Assembly (NCBI GenBank): GCA_963977675.1
Contig: CAXBPY010000004.1
Span: 1-64,000, forward strand
DNA: 64,000 nucleotides
Reading direction: 5' to 3'
Origin: CAXBPY01 sp003455275
GTDB lineage: Bacteria > Bacteroidota > Bacteroidia > Chitinophagales > UBA10324
Shown here: piece by piece, positions 35,165 through 44,786 of the stretch
Position numbering within the stretch: position 1 is the first letter of the stretch
Layout: every line of letters begins with the position of its first letter
Made by a program: the position numbers and the translations under genes
The notes under the pieces: generated by a model
Seen by the model: the letters and a program-made list of their open reading frames with translations, nothing else
What the model was told of the DNA's origin: nothing
Database searches by the model: none

Positions 35165-36037
35165 TTATCCAAACTTAACCGAAGTCATAGTGACAGAACC
35201 CATCATAGCTTTTTCATTGAAGAATGATATAGCATCATTTTTCTCTTTCATTCCAAGAATGTATAGAAGCGGGTAATAATGATCAGGCGTAGGAATAGCA
35301 AGCTTTGAAGAAGGGCTAAGCGATTCGTAATTAATAAGAGATTTATGATCACCTTCATTAATTTTTTTTACAAATATCTCATTCATTTCCTTGGCCCAGT
35401 CGTAAGAATAATTTGTCTCTTTATCCCAGGCAATCATTCTGAGATTATGCACCATGTTTCCGCTGCCGATAATTAGTACACCTTTTTTGCGTAGGGAATT
35501 AAGGTTTTTAGCAAGATCATAATGATACTGAGAATTTTTATAGTAATCAATTGAAAGCTGAAGAACTGGAATGTTAGCGTCAGGATACATTCGCTTTACC
35601 ACACTCCATGTTCCATGATCGAGGCCCCAGTCATGGTCGAGTCCAACATTGGTCTGCTTTACTATATTCTTTATTTCTGTTGCTAGTTCTGGATTACCGG
35701 GTGCAGGATACTGCACATCAAAGAGCTCCTGAGGAAAGCCACCAAAGTCGTGAATGGTTTTAGGATTCGGCATAGCAGTAACTTTAGTGCCTTGGGTGAG
35801 CCAGTGTGCGCTAATGCAAAGAACTGCTTTAGGTTGAATAATATCTTTTCCCATTTGCGACCACCGCTGACTGAATTCGTTTTCTTCAATGGCGTTCATG
35901 GGTGATCCGTGACCAATAAATAGTAAAGGCATTTTTTCATCCTGTTCATTCAGGTTTTCAACCATGTTTTTAAATGCACCAAGAGTCATAAGCGAAGCGG
36001 CTCCTCCTAAAATTTTAATGAAGTTTTTTCTCTGCAT
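35165..36037 (-). CDS. 4,5-DOPA dioxygenase extradiol-like protein (YgiD family)
   Basis: 290 residues. PLLFIGHGSPMNAIEENEF, CISAHWLTQGT, DHDWGLDHGTWSV and GSGNMVHNLR are the LigB/YgiD-type motifs and hold the metal His residues. This class III extradiol family opens catechols such as DOPA; YgiD-type members bind zinc in structures. Unusual is the N-terminus, MQRKNFIKILGGAASLMTLGAF, which looks like an export signal with a twin-arginine-like RKNF, absent from most cytoplasmic relatives. The protein may therefore act outside the cytoplasm; the substrate is unknown. Confidence 0.82.
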   Translation of the reverse strand: MQRKNFIKILGGAASLMTLGAFKNMVENLNEQDEKMPLLFIGHGSPMNAIEENEFSQRWSQMGKDIIQPKAVLCISAHWLTQGTKVTAMPNPKTIHDFGGFPQELFDVQYPAPGNPELATEIKNIVKQTNVGLDHDWGLDHGTWSVVKRMYPDANIPVLQLSIDYYKNSQYHYDLAKNLNSLRKKGVLIIGSGNMVHNLRMIAWDKETNYSYDWAKEMNEIFVKKINEGDHKSLINYESLSPSSKLAIPTPDHYYPLLYILGMKEKNDAISFFNEKAMMGSVTMTSVKFG

Positions 36038-36150
36038 AAAGAAAAGAAATGAAACCGCTGGAACATTCAGAAAGTTCAGAATTAAAAATTATATCAGATT
36101 GCATTTCACAAATTCCGGCAACATTTTGACCTGATTAAAAACCTTTTTTC

Positions 36151-37785
36151 TCAGCGTTCAATAATAAATTTCTGATTCAAATACTTTTCATCAGATAAAT
36201 AAATAGCGAAGTAGATATCTGGGGCTAAGTGAGAAACATTTAATGAAATTTTTTGCTGGTCAATTGATTTGACATTTACAATGAGCAATTCCTGACCAAT
36301 TGAGTTGAAGATTTTCAGAACACCGGGAAAGGAATTATCCGGGAGATTTATATAAATGATATCGTTCGCAGGATTTGGGAAAATATTTATTATAAAATTT
36401 TTGTTTTCAGTTTCATTCCTGATAGCCGGAGTGGTAAATGTTTTAACGGTAGCAAGCGCGCTCCACACCACAGGACTAACGCTGCACTTGCTTCGCACTC
36501 TCCATTGATATGAAGTTGAGGCAGTCAATCCTGTAAGTGTTGTTGTTCCTGTGTTTGAATTAATGTTTTTATTTGACCAGGTAGTAGTTCCTGTTTTCCT
36601 GTAAAGAACCTGATAACCTACTGCGCAGGAATTTACTGTCCACGAGAGAACAACTGAACTTGCATTGATGACTGATGATGAAAGATTGGTTGGCTTTGGA
36701 CAAGGACTGCAAACATTGGCCGGAGAAAAAATTCGCTGATAGTTTTCTGCATATGAGTAAACACCATTGCATGAACCAACTGCATCCCAGTTTACTGACC
36801 AGGTCATCATTCCCCGAAGAGCAGGATATCCTCCCGCAAGCGATAATGTGTATGCACCCGGACGCGGACCTGTTCCGCGCAAGTTATCTATTGCGTCTTT
36901 TACAATAGCAGTATCAGTGTATCCGCCGCCGGCGGCTTGTGAGCACGCTGGTAATCCAACAGCAATTTTGCTTGCAGGTAATCCATTAAACATTCCTCCA
37001 GAAGTATTGAACCCGTGAATAACAGCTTCCGTTTGAGAAATGATAAAATCAGCTGTGCCTTGCGTGTAAATATTTCCGTCAATGCCATACATGCTCCCAC
37101 TGTTGTAAAGCTGAACCTGCAACAAATCCAGAGAATCTCTCAATGAATTAATCACAGGGAGATAGGCGCCCCATATTCCACCATAAGCACTCATGCCGCC
37201 TTGCACAAAAGCTGTTTCGGGTGCCATGGTGAGCAAAAGTTTTTTGTTGTGTACATTCCGATAGTTAAGCATAATTTGTTTTATCGCATCAATAAGATTC
37301 AGAATCTTCGCGTCAGTTGGATTCGAAATCGTACCGCCACTAACTGTTACAGAACTTCCTTCAAAGTCAATATCAATTCCATCGAAGTTATAAGTGTTGA
37401 TGATGCTATTCATCGAAGAGATGAAACCACTTTTCTCATTTGCATTGTCGAGCGAAATTGCCGAAGTAGCTCCGCCCATACTGATCAAAATTTTCTTTCC
37501 CTGACTCTGCATCGTTTGAATCTGTGAAATGAGAGTTGCTTGTGTAACCTGATCCGGAGCGAATTGCATATTGTAATCAGTTCCGGAAACAGGGGTGGCA
37601 AACGAAATTTCAATTACATTATATCTAGAATCAACTGAAGTAAGTTGAATGTAAGGCGCGCCTGCGTCGTTCCAGTTATGCCAGTATCCAACAAGAGCAG
37701 GATTCGGAAGTTGAGCTGAAGAAATTCCAGATATAAGGATTAAAACAAAAAGCGAAATAGGAAGGAAGAAAGTTTTTTTATTCAT
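36151..37785 (-). CDS. GH18 chitinase with fibronectin III and T9SS sorting domains
   Basis: 544 residues. The signal peptide ends near ISSAQ. GH18 motifs are present: LVGYWHNWN, KILISMGGA and the catalytic NFDGIDIDFEG with Glu142, then a complete barrel ending MMTWSVNWDAVG. A fibronectin III-like domain (about residues 360-455) and a T9SS type A sorting domain (IFPNPANDIIYINL, PDIYFAIYL) follow. The enzyme is predicted to cut chitin or related beta-1,4-GlcNAc polymers outside the cell. No chitin-utilisation genes (SusCD pair, hexosaminidase) are adjacent. Confidence 0.9.
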   Translation of the reverse strand: MNKKTFFLPISLFVLILISGISSAQLPNPALVGYWHNWNDAGAPYIQLTSVDSRYNVIEISFATPVSGTDYNMQFAPDQVTQATLISQIQTMQSQGKKILISMGGATSAISLDNANEKSGFISSMNSIINTYNFDGIDIDFEGSSVTVSGGTISNPTDAKILNLIDAIKQIMLNYRNVHNKKLLLTMAPETAFVQGGMSAYGGIWGAYLPVINSLRDSLDLLQVQLYNSGSMYGIDGNIYTQGTADFIISQTEAVIHGFNTSGGMFNGLPASKIAVGLPACSQAAGGGYTDTAIVKDAIDNLRGTGPRPGAYTLSLAGGYPALRGMMTWSVNWDAVGSCNGVYSYAENYQRIFSPANVCSPCPKPTNLSSSVINASSVVLSWTVNSCAVGYQVLYRKTGTTTWSNKNINSNTGTTTLTGLTASTSYQWRVRSKCSVSPVVWSALATVKTFTTPAIRNETENKNFIINIFPNPANDIIYINLPDNSFPGVLKIFNSIGQELLIVNVKSIDQQKISLNVSHLAPDIYFAIYLSDEKYLNQKFIIER

Positions 37786-37936
37786 AAGGATTTTTTAGCA
37801 AGAAAAAAATGTATGAATCGAAAGTACTCAGGAGAAAGATTTTCAGAATCATTAATTTTTTTATCGGTGCTGTTTTACTGCTTTTATATTCGCCAACTCT
37901 TTTAATAAAAATTCATAGGATTTTTTTTGCTTTTCA

Positions 37937-37992
37937 GGGGAATTATCTCAGCTGGCTAAAGCACTCCGATAGCCATCGGAGAGGTCATCGGG
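37937..37992 (+). pseudogene. Decayed tRNA-Ala copy just upstream of the intact gene
   Basis: GGGGAATTATCTCAGCTGGCTA at 37937 matches the 5' end of the intact tRNA 82 bases downstream (about 22 of the first 25 bases). The anticodon region reads CTCCGAT-AGCC-ATCGGAG, a perfect 7-bp stem one base longer than the true arm, followed by GAGGTCATCGG as in the gene. After that the T loop and 3' acceptor strand are gone. It cannot fold into a full tRNA. Confidence 0.75.
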
Positions 37993-38018
37993 GCAAAACA
38001 GTTCTTTAGAAATTAATT

Positions 38019-38092
<74 letters not shown>

Positions 38093-38097
38093 CTTTT

Positions 38098-38124
38098 ACA
38101 ATTGACAATTCACAATTGACATTT
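38098..38124. repeat. 7-nt tandem repeat (GACAATT family) behind tRNA-Ala
   Basis: ACAATT, GACAATT, CACAATT, GACATTT follow at exact 7-base spacing between tRNA-Ala and the dipeptidase gene. The unit is the same as at 7032-7080, about 31 kb away. Confidence 0.8.
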
Positions 38125-38155
38125 TTAATTCGATAGAAAATAAACATTACATAAA

Positions 38156-39526
38156 ATGCAAAACACACAGAGCTACATCAACTCCAACAAGCAACGCTAC
38201 CTCGATGAGTTATTTGAATTGCTTCGTATTCCTTCTGTGAGTGCTGATCCAAAGTTTAAGTCAGATGTACTGAAAGCTGCAGAGTATCTGAAAAAGAAAC
38301 TTGCCGACGCAGGAATGGATAATACTGAATTGCTTTCGACAGATGGCAACCCGATTGTGTATGGAGAAAAAATTATTGATGCATCAAAACCAACTGTGCT
38401 TGTCTATGGTCACTACGATGTTCAACCAGCCGATCCTTATGAGTTGTGGGATTCACCACCATTTGAGCCCGTGATTAAGAATGAAAAAATTTATGCTCGC
38501 GGCGCATGTGATGATAAAGGTCAAACCTATATGCATGTAAAAGCGATTGAAGCAATGATCGCGAACAATGAACTACCGTGTAATGTGAAAGTGATTATTG
38601 AGGGTGAAGAAGAAGTCGGAAGCGCGAACCTGAATCCTTTTCTGAAAAAATATAAAGACAAACTGAAAGCAGATGTAGTGCTTATCAGTGACACTTCAAT
38701 GATTGCAAATGATTGCCCAAGCATAACAGTGGGATTGCGCGGACTTAGTTATATGGAGGTGGAAGTGGTGAGTTGCAATCGTGATTTACACAGTGGAGTT
38801 TATGGCGGAGCTGTTGCCAATCCAATTAATGTGCTGGCAGAAATGATTGCTTCGCTGAAAGATGAAAACAAACACATCACCATTCCCGGATTTTATAATG
38901 ATGTACGCGAATTGAGCGTTGATGAAAGAAAAGCTTTGAACTCAAGTCCATTCAATCTTGAAGAATATAAAAAAGAATTAAACCTCACTGAGATTGAAGG
39001 TGAAAAAGGTTACACAACATTGGAGCGCACTTCGATTCGTCCTACTGTTGACTGCAACGGAATTTGGGGTGGCTATCAGGGTGAAGGAGCGAAAACAGTT
39101 TTGCCCGCAAAAGCCGGAGCAAAAATTTCTATGCGATTAGTTCCGAATCAATCTTCAGAAAAGATTTCAAAAATGTTTGAAGAGCATATGAAGAAGATTG
39201 CTCCGAAATCAGTGACTGTAAAAGTAACTGCACATCACGGCGGTGAACCGGTGATTACGCCAACTGATACTGTTGCCTACAAAGCCGCTGCGAAAGCAAT
39301 GGAAAAAACTTTTGGTAAAACTCCGATACCGGGTTACGAAGGAGGAAGTATTCCTATTGTTGCTTCATTTGAAAGCATTCTCGGATTGAAAACAATTCTC
39401 TTCGGTTTCGGATTGGATACTGATGCGCTTCATTCTCCCAATGAAAATTATGGTTTGTTTAATTTCTACAAGGGAATTGAAACCATTCCATACTTCTATG
39501 AGAATTATGCGGAGATGAATAAGTAA
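38156..39526 (+). CDS. M20-family dipeptidase
   Basis: 456 residues. RIPSVSADPKF, VLVYGHYDVQPADPYELWDSPPFEP, ARGACDDKGQ and IIEGEEEVGS are the metal-site motifs of M20 dipeptidases (His, Asp, Glu-Glu). The lid domain carries LHSGVYGGAVANPINVL. The length and DVQP motif match the CNDP-like dipeptidase group rather than DapE or PepT. It probably hydrolyses dipeptides in the cytoplasm with two zinc or manganese ions; there is no signal peptide. It is convergent with the DUF2480 gene with a three-base gap. Confidence 0.92.
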   Translation: MQNTQSYINSNKQRYLDELFELLRIPSVSADPKFKSDVLKAAEYLKKKLADAGMDNTELLSTDGNPIVYGEKIIDASKPTVLVYGHYDVQPADPYELWDSPPFEPVIKNEKIYARGACDDKGQTYMHVKAIEAMIANNELPCNVKVIIEGEEEVGSANLNPFLKKYKDKLKADVVLISDTSMIANDCPSITVGLRGLSYMEVEVVSCNRDLHSGVYGGAVANPINVLAEMIASLKDENKHITIPGFYNDVRELSVDERKALNSSPFNLEEYKKELNLTEIEGEKGYTTLERTSIRPTVDCNGIWGGYQGEGAKTVLPAKAGAKISMRLVPNQSSEKISKMFEEHMKKIAPKSVTVKVTAHHGGEPVITPTDTVAYKAAAKAMEKTFGKTPIPGYEGGSIPIVASFESILGLKTILFGFGLDTDALHSPNENYGLFNFYKGIETIPYFYENYAEMNK

Positions 39527-39529
39527 AAC

Positions 39530-40045
39530 TTATTTACGCTTCATCAGCGGAACATTTGAACAGGCTTCGCCATACATTAAACTTTTAACAACGGGAAGTA
39601 AAATCGATGATGCCTCAACAAAAACTGATTGAGGAACTTCCTTGTCGCCGCAGCCTTTTACCAATACTCTCTTTCCAAGATAATCCTGAATAGAAATTTT
39701 TTTTAGAGAATCTAAAAAGAGTTTTTCAAGAACCTCTTTTTCGTTACCGGAATGATAGGTTGCTATTCCATTAAGATGAACACCAACTAACATAAAGGCC
39801 CACATGGGTATGATCGCATCTGCCGAACAATGAATCGCAACTGTTTTTCCTTTGTATTGTTCCCAGTCATGTGCCCTTAGTGCTTCACGAAAATCTTTTT
39901 CTTTCAAGACCAATTCATGGAAGAGATATTTTTTTAGATCGAATGGCACAATTTCTACCTTGGGAAAAAAATCTTCCAGATCTAAAGTAATAAGGTCGCT
40001 TTCGGCGACCTTATTAATTATTTTATTTTCTCCATTACTTTCCAT
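39530..40045 (-). CDS. DUF2480 family protein
   Basis: 171 residues. INKVAESDLITLDLEDFFP, LKEKDFREALRAHDWEQYKGK, AIHCSADAIIPMWAFML and the ending YGEACSNVPLMKRK match the Bacteroidota family DUF2480, whose role is unknown. The conserved Cys residues (HCSAD, KGCGD, EACSN) might bind metal or a cofactor, but this is a guess from their spacing. Cytoplasmic; no signal peptide. It lies 3' of the ppiD gene on the same strand with a 51-base gap, so co-transcription is possible. Confidence 0.88.
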   Translation of the reverse strand: MESNGENKIINKVAESDLITLDLEDFFPKVEIVPFDLKKYLFHELVLKEKDFREALRAHDWEQYKGKTVAIHCSADAIIPMWAFMLVGVHLNGIATYHSGNEKEVLEKLFLDSLKKISIQDYLGKRVLVKGCGDKEVPQSVFVEASSILLPVVKSLMYGEACSNVPLMKRK

Positions 40046-40096
40046 TGAACAAACGGTGTGAAATGCTCAATGCAATTTTAGAATCAATAGTTTCAA

Positions 40097-42223
40097 TCAG
40101 AGAAATAAATATCTATTGTCTTCTATTTTGATTGCTTTTTTCAATGCTTCCTGATACTGATATTCCATATTAGGAGCAACTTTGCTCAGGAGTTCCTCTT
40201 TATATTGATTGTAATCGGCTACAGCAGCGGGTTTGCTTACTGATTTAAGAACTGCCACAAACACGGCGTTACGACCAATAATTGGTTTTGAAACTTTACC
40301 TTCTTTTAATTCAGGTAAAGCGCCATTAAGTTTTGGTTCTGAGCCAATATTGGCAAAGTAACCGTCATTGAAAGAAAAATTATTTCCGCTTTCTACTTTC
40401 TTTCCAAATTTTGCTGCGATTGATTCAAGGTTTGCATTGAATGCCAAAGTGGTACTAAGTTGAGCAGCAATTAAGTTACCTTTCAATTCCATCCTGACTT
40501 GTGGTTCTATCTGATTACGCACATCATCTACGGCCGGGGTTCCTTCTTTAGTAATCGAAATCAAATGAGCAACTACATAATTATCCTGAAAACTAAATAC
40601 CTCTGAAATGGCGTCTTTGTTAGAATTAAAAGCCCACTTAACTAATTCGCGCGCCGATGAAAGTCCCGGAATCTGAAAATCATTTTTCTTTACTTGCTCA
40701 GCCATTTGATGATTGTAAGAAGCTTTTTTTACAGCGGTATCAAATTTTTCCGGTGAGTTATTATCCTGTAAAAATTTGGCAGCAGCTTCATAATATTTGT
40801 TTTCTGTTTCAGAACTTGACTCAACCGTTTTAGAAACCATAATAAACTGTACCTGTGGAGAAGGTAGTGGTTCTGCTGTAATCTTTGCGATGATAGCTCC
40901 GTTTTTATTCATTATCTTTTTTACATCGCCAACCTTTCCTGATTCAAAAATAAAATTATTAAGCTCCTTGTCCGTTCCCGGGTTATATCGCATATAACCA
41001 ATATCGCCACCTTTTTCACCGGTTGATTTATCATCACTATATTTTCGGGCCATGTCTTCAAACATTGCCTCGCCACTTGTAATAGCGGTAAGAATGCTGT
41101 CAGATTTAGTTTTTATGGCGGTGCTGTCCTTACCTTGAAATGAGAGGAAAATCAAAGAAGCTTTAACTGAATCCGGCATCATCTTTCTGTCAAGCAAAAT
41201 TGCTGTTTTGTAATCGCCATCTTCCATAAATGTAGCTACTGTTCCATTCAAAGGCATTTTCATCAAAGTGTCTTTCAACTTATTACTCGTGATCAGCGAA
41301 GAACTCCAATACATCTTATCATAACCGCGATCACCTTTCATCCTGAAAAAATTTGTATCAGTTGGATCAGATACAAAATGATTGTAAGCAGTATTTACAT
41401 AATCAAATGATTTAGCAGTATCATCTGATGAAGGTTTTGATGTGAAGATTACATACTCGAGCTTGCGGGATTCCTCTTGCTTCAACTCAACTTTGTGACG
41501 GTTGATATAATCCTGTAAATCTGCGTCTGTAACCTTTACCGCTGAATCAGAAATATCAGTCAAAGGAAGTTTTACATATTCGATATCATATTTAGTTTCC
41601 TTGTTAATATATTCCATTTCTGCTTCCCACTTTGGAACATAAACTCCGCCTTTTAATAGTGCTTTATACTTATCAGCTTTTACTTCATTCACCAGGTATT
41701 CAACAAAGTTGTTCCAGCGTGCGCGCTTTTCTACCGGGTCCTGGCCGCTTTGATCCTGTTTGTCCAGATTGTCGATATAATTTTTCACGATCATGGGATC
41801 ATAAACTCCGGTGTTAGGATTTGTAAAAGATTTTTTCAGTTCAGGATATGGATTCACATAGAATAAATCCTGTAGTTGTTTTTCAGGAAGTGTTATTCCA
41901 AGCGCGTCAAACTCCCGATCGTTTAAGTAATCAGAAATCATTTTATTCCAGGCTTGCTCACGAAGGGAATAACTTAGGTTATCATCAATATTTGCTTTGT
42001 TATTCTGAAGCTTATATGATTCAGTTACTTTATCTACGACAGTAAGGAAATCATTATAAGAAATTTTTTTTCCATCAATGTAACCTACGGTATCGCCCTT
42101 GCCGCCGAGTAAGCCGGAGTTGGAGTTCAATGCTGTTTGAAGAACAAATAATCCAAGTGAAAGTCCGATCAGAATTACGATAAAAGTTCCAAGTCTGTTT
42201 CGGATAAGCTGGATAAGAGTCAT
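40097..42223 (-). CDS. ppiD: PpiD-like periplasmic peptidyl-prolyl isomerase/chaperone
   Basis: 708 residues. One N-terminal membrane anchor (FIVILIGLSLGLFVLQTAL) is followed by a SurA/PpiD-type chaperone region starting VGYIDGKKISYNDF. A parvulin domain near residues 350-450 contains FEDMARKYSDDKSTGEKGGDIGYMRYN. A second degenerate parvulin-like stretch follows. It is the layout of inner-membrane-anchored PpiD, which helps fold proteins leaving the Sec channel, relevant for outer-membrane proteins such as those coded elsewhere in the window. Confidence 0.88.
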   Translation of the reverse strand: MTLIQLIRNRLGTFIVILIGLSLGLFVLQTALNSNSGLLGGKGDTVGYIDGKKISYNDFLTVVDKVTESYKLQNNKANIDDNLSYSLREQAWNKMISDYLNDREFDALGITLPEKQLQDLFYVNPYPELKKSFTNPNTGVYDPMIVKNYIDNLDKQDQSGQDPVEKRARWNNFVEYLVNEVKADKYKALLKGGVYVPKWEAEMEYINKETKYDIEYVKLPLTDISDSAVKVTDADLQDYINRHKVELKQEESRKLEYVIFTSKPSSDDTAKSFDYVNTAYNHFVSDPTDTNFFRMKGDRGYDKMYWSSSLITSNKLKDTLMKMPLNGTVATFMEDGDYKTAILLDRKMMPDSVKASLIFLSFQGKDSTAIKTKSDSILTAITSGEAMFEDMARKYSDDKSTGEKGGDIGYMRYNPGTDKELNNFIFESGKVGDVKKIMNKNGAIIAKITAEPLPSPQVQFIMVSKTVESSSETENKYYEAAAKFLQDNNSPEKFDTAVKKASYNHQMAEQVKKNDFQIPGLSSARELVKWAFNSNKDAISEVFSFQDNYVVAHLISITKEGTPAVDDVRNQIEPQVRMELKGNLIAAQLSTTLAFNANLESIAAKFGKKVESGNNFSFNDGYFANIGSEPKLNGALPELKEGKVSKPIIGRNAVFVAVLKSVSKPAAVADYNQYKEELLSKVAPNMEYQYQEALKKAIKIEDNRYLFL

Positions 42224-42434
42224 GAGTGATTTTTACTTTTTATGAAGGTGTGCAAAGAAAATTCAACGCACTGAATATCCAAATCAGAATAACATTAACA
42301 CAGAAGAGAAAATGACAGTGATTTTTTCTTTTAGAAAGACGGTTCAAAACAAAATTTAGAACTCAGATAAGCAATTGGCACAGGGCTTGGCTAAGGGGAT
42401 ATATTAATCGTAAACAAAAAGGAGCAAACAAGTT

Positions 42435-43181
42435 ATGAAAAAGAAAATTCTACAAGTTGTGTTAGTCGCTCTGATGGCTTTGCCTGCACAGGCATTCTGT
42501 TTTGGCGACGCGGCAATCAACATCCGCAATTTCGACAATGACTTAATTACAGTGATGATCGATGGAGTACAGTATCCGACAGCCGTGAATGAATTCCATC
42601 TTTCAGGGATTGATGCGGGCCGGCATTTAGTCAAAGTATTTACACGCGAACGCTACGGATGGAATTATTCAAATTTCACTCACCTTGCTTTCAACGGATC
42701 TGTGATGCTCAAGTGCGGCGAAGAAATTTTTGCTGAGATTGATCGATTTAATCAAATGCATATAAAAAGGGTGATGAGCTTTATTCAACCTGCACCTGTA
42801 ACATTGATTAGTAAGCCCGGTTTGGCCTGCCATAATTCTTTTGATAACAATTATCATCAGGACAACTGCAATCACATTGATTACAACTACGGCCCATTTG
42901 CCATGGATGATCAATCTTTTTGTGCGCTTAAGCAAAGCATTGCAGAAAAATGGTTTGACAGCACTAAAAAAGAACAGGCCGAAATGGCGCTGAAGTATAA
43001 CTGGCTTACTGCACAACAGGTTGCTTCTATTATGAACCTGTTTGACTTCGAAAGCACAAAACTCGACTTTGCAAAATTTGCATTCAGTCATACAGTGGAC
43101 CCGCAGAATTACTGGATCGTGAATGATGCTTTCAGTTTTAGTTCAAGCATCAGCGATTTACAACACTACATAGGGTATTAA
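42435..43181 (+). CDS. Secreted protein with C-terminal DUF4476 domain
   Basis: 248 residues. The signal peptide MKKKILQVVLVALMALPAQA is followed by a beta-rich region (ITVMIDGVQYP, HLVKVFTRERYGWN). The last ~90 residues match DUF4476: ALKQSIAEKWFDSTKKEQAEMA, then NWLTAQQVASIMNLFDFESTKLDFAKFA and VDPQNYWIVNDAFSF. DUF4476 occurs in many exported Bacteroidota proteins and has no known function. It has its own transcript end (hairpin at 43216). Confidence 0.82.
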   Translation: MKKKILQVVLVALMALPAQAFCFGDAAINIRNFDNDLITVMIDGVQYPTAVNEFHLSGIDAGRHLVKVFTRERYGWNYSNFTHLAFNGSVMLKCGEEIFAEIDRFNQMHIKRVMSFIQPAPVTLISKPGLACHNSFDNNYHQDNCNHIDYNYGPFAMDDQSFCALKQSIAEKWFDSTKKEQAEMALKYNWLTAQQVASIMNLFDFESTKLDFAKFAFSHTVDPQNYWIVNDAFSFSSSISDLQHYIGY

Positions 43182-43215
43182 TAAAGTTTGGTTTGGTTAG
43201 TTAGGGAGGGAACAA

Positions 43216-43255
43216 AAAGCCGTTCGCAGGGGTGTGGGCGGCTTTCCCTTTTATA
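43216..43255 (+). terminator. Terminator after the DUF4476 gene
   Basis: AAAGCCGTTCGC pairs with GTGGGCGGCTTT (12 pairs with three G-T) around AGGGGT and is followed by CCCTTTTAT. Confidence 0.65.
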
Positions 43256-43304
43256 AGAAAGAATGATTGAAGAAAAATTATTTCGCGCCACTTACTTTCA
43301 CTTC

Positions 43305-43649
43305 ATGAAAACATATTTTCTCATAGCGATTGTGATAGCATGTTCGTGTAATGCGCAAAAGCAAACCACTGGTGAGCTGCCTGTTTTTATCAAGGAGAAA
43401 ATAGAAAAGTTTAAAACGGAAACAGTGACCAATCCTCCGAGAAGCATTTACAGCTACACTTACATGGATACAAAAGTTTATTTCTTTCCCGCACCGTGTT
43501 GCGACCGCATGAGTGAATTGTACGATGCATCTGGAAATCTTCTTTGCAATCCTGACGGCGGCATTACCGGCAAGGGAGACGGAAGATGCAAAGACTTTTT
43601 TACAACCCGAACCAATGAGCAGTTGGTTTGGAAGGATGAGAGGAAATGA
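43305..43649 (+). CDS. Small lipoprotein, possibly DUF6970-like
   Basis: 114 residues from the ATG at 43305, which gives a proper signal peptide (MKTYFLIAIVIACSC, lipobox Cys near residue 12); the frame is open 14 codons further up. LPVFIKEKIEKFK, NPPRSIYSYTYMDTKVYFFPAPCCDRMSELYDASGNLLCNPDGG-type motifs (CCDRMSELYD, NPDGGITGKGDGRCKDFF) are typical of a small exported family I recall as DUF6970. Four or more Cys suggest disulfides or metal binding. Its TGA overlaps the ATG of the next T9SS gene (ATGA at 43646-43649). Confidence 0.75.
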   Translation: MKTYFLIAIVIACSCNAQKQTTGELPVFIKEKIEKFKTETVTNPPRSIYSYTYMDTKVYFFPAPCCDRMSELYDASGNLLCNPDGGITGKGDGRCKDFFTTRTNEQLVWKDERK

Positions 43650-44710
43650 GATTTGAAAATCTGAAATTGAAAATTGCTCTCTATTTTTATTCGGTGAAAA
43701 AAGAATTACTTTTTTTATTCTTTATAGTTTCTGCTAAATATTCTTTTAGTCAAAACTATCATCCATTTCCAGATTCGATTGCTAGGTGGAGCGAATGCTC
43801 ATTTTTTGTTGGAGCACAAACAGGAGGAAACACATATGATATTCATAGAGGATGGTTTTATGCTTTAGGAAATGATACATTAATTAATTCAATCAACTAC
43901 ACATTAGTTGGTGTTCAAAGCACTTGGGATTATCAGCTAGATAACGGGGTAGTGACTAGTAAACACAATTCACCAATTAATCCTCCGGGAGAAATTTTTG
44001 GAGCAATCAGAGAAGACAGTTCTAAAAAAGTATGGTTCAGGAATTTTTTTCATAACATGAATGAATTGTATTTAAGGTGCGGCGGGCTATATGAATTAGC
44101 TGCTGATACCGAAATCTTGCTTTATGATTTCAATTTACACCTAGGAGACACAATTCATTTTGGATCTACTTTCAGAACGGTATTGAATATTGACTCAATC
44201 ATGTTTAGTGATGGTATTTATCGAAAAAGATATCAGGTAGATTGGGGCGGTCCTTGCATGAATGACTATTGGATTGAAGGTATGGGGAGTTCACTTGGGT
44301 TATTTGGTGCATATGAGGCAGCACCATGCAGCCAGGACAGTTATCAAGGTTGCAGTATGAATTGCTTTTGGTTGAATGAAGAGAACATGATTTCATTTCC
44401 TAATTACTCTTCAATGGTAGAATGTGATTCCTCCAATTATCCATGGGGTGTGGGAATTGATTTAATTGATGAATCAGATCCGGAATATCATTCAATCAAT
44501 GGGAAGAAAATTGTCTTTCATTTAAAAGACAGGGAGTTTCTCGAAAACGAAATAGAAATTTATAATGAAATTGGGCAGTTGGTTCTAAATCATAAAATCG
44601 AAAATCAAAATGTAGAAATGGATTTATCAAATCTTTCTGAAGGAATCTATTTTTATCGTATTGCTGATGATTATTCAAAAACCTTGGTTGGGAAATTTTT
44701 TATAGAATAA
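43646..44710 (+). CDS. Secreted protein with T9SS sorting domain, function unknown
   Basis: 354 residues. A long N-terminus precedes the hydrophobic core KELLFLFFIVSAKYSFSQ; a later ATG may be the true start, but none is obvious. The domain is beta-rich with YALGNDTLINSINYTLVG, LYDFNLHLGDTIHFG and DYWIEGMGSSLGLFG, a pattern seen in many T9SS cargo proteins of unknown function. The C-terminal ~70 residues form a type A sorting domain (NEIEIYNEIGQLVL, SEGIYFYRIADDYSK). It is translationally coupled to the small lipoprotein before it. Confidence 0.8.
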   Translation: MRFENLKLKIALYFYSVKKELLFLFFIVSAKYSFSQNYHPFPDSIARWSECSFFVGAQTGGNTYDIHRGWFYALGNDTLINSINYTLVGVQSTWDYQLDNGVVTSKHNSPINPPGEIFGAIREDSSKKVWFRNFFHNMNELYLRCGGLYELAADTEILLYDFNLHLGDTIHFGSTFRTVLNIDSIMFSDGIYRKRYQVDWGGPCMNDYWIEGMGSSLGLFGAYEAAPCSQDSYQGCSMNCFWLNEENMISFPNYSSMVECDSSNYPWGVGIDLIDESDPEYHSINGKKIVFHLKDREFLENEIEIYNEIGQLVLNHKIENQNVEMDLSNLSEGIYFYRIADDYSKTLVGKFFIE

Positions 44711-44786
44711 CCCATAATAAAAAACCACCTTGTAATAAAACTGCCGCAATCCATTAGGTTGTTATATGCCGATAATTAATTTTAAT

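Noticed and set aside
37809..38009. 66-residue plus-strand frame before tRNA-Ala
   Set aside because: It runs through the tRNA-like copy and changes from hydrophobic to tRNA-derived basic sequence; no family or promoter supports it.
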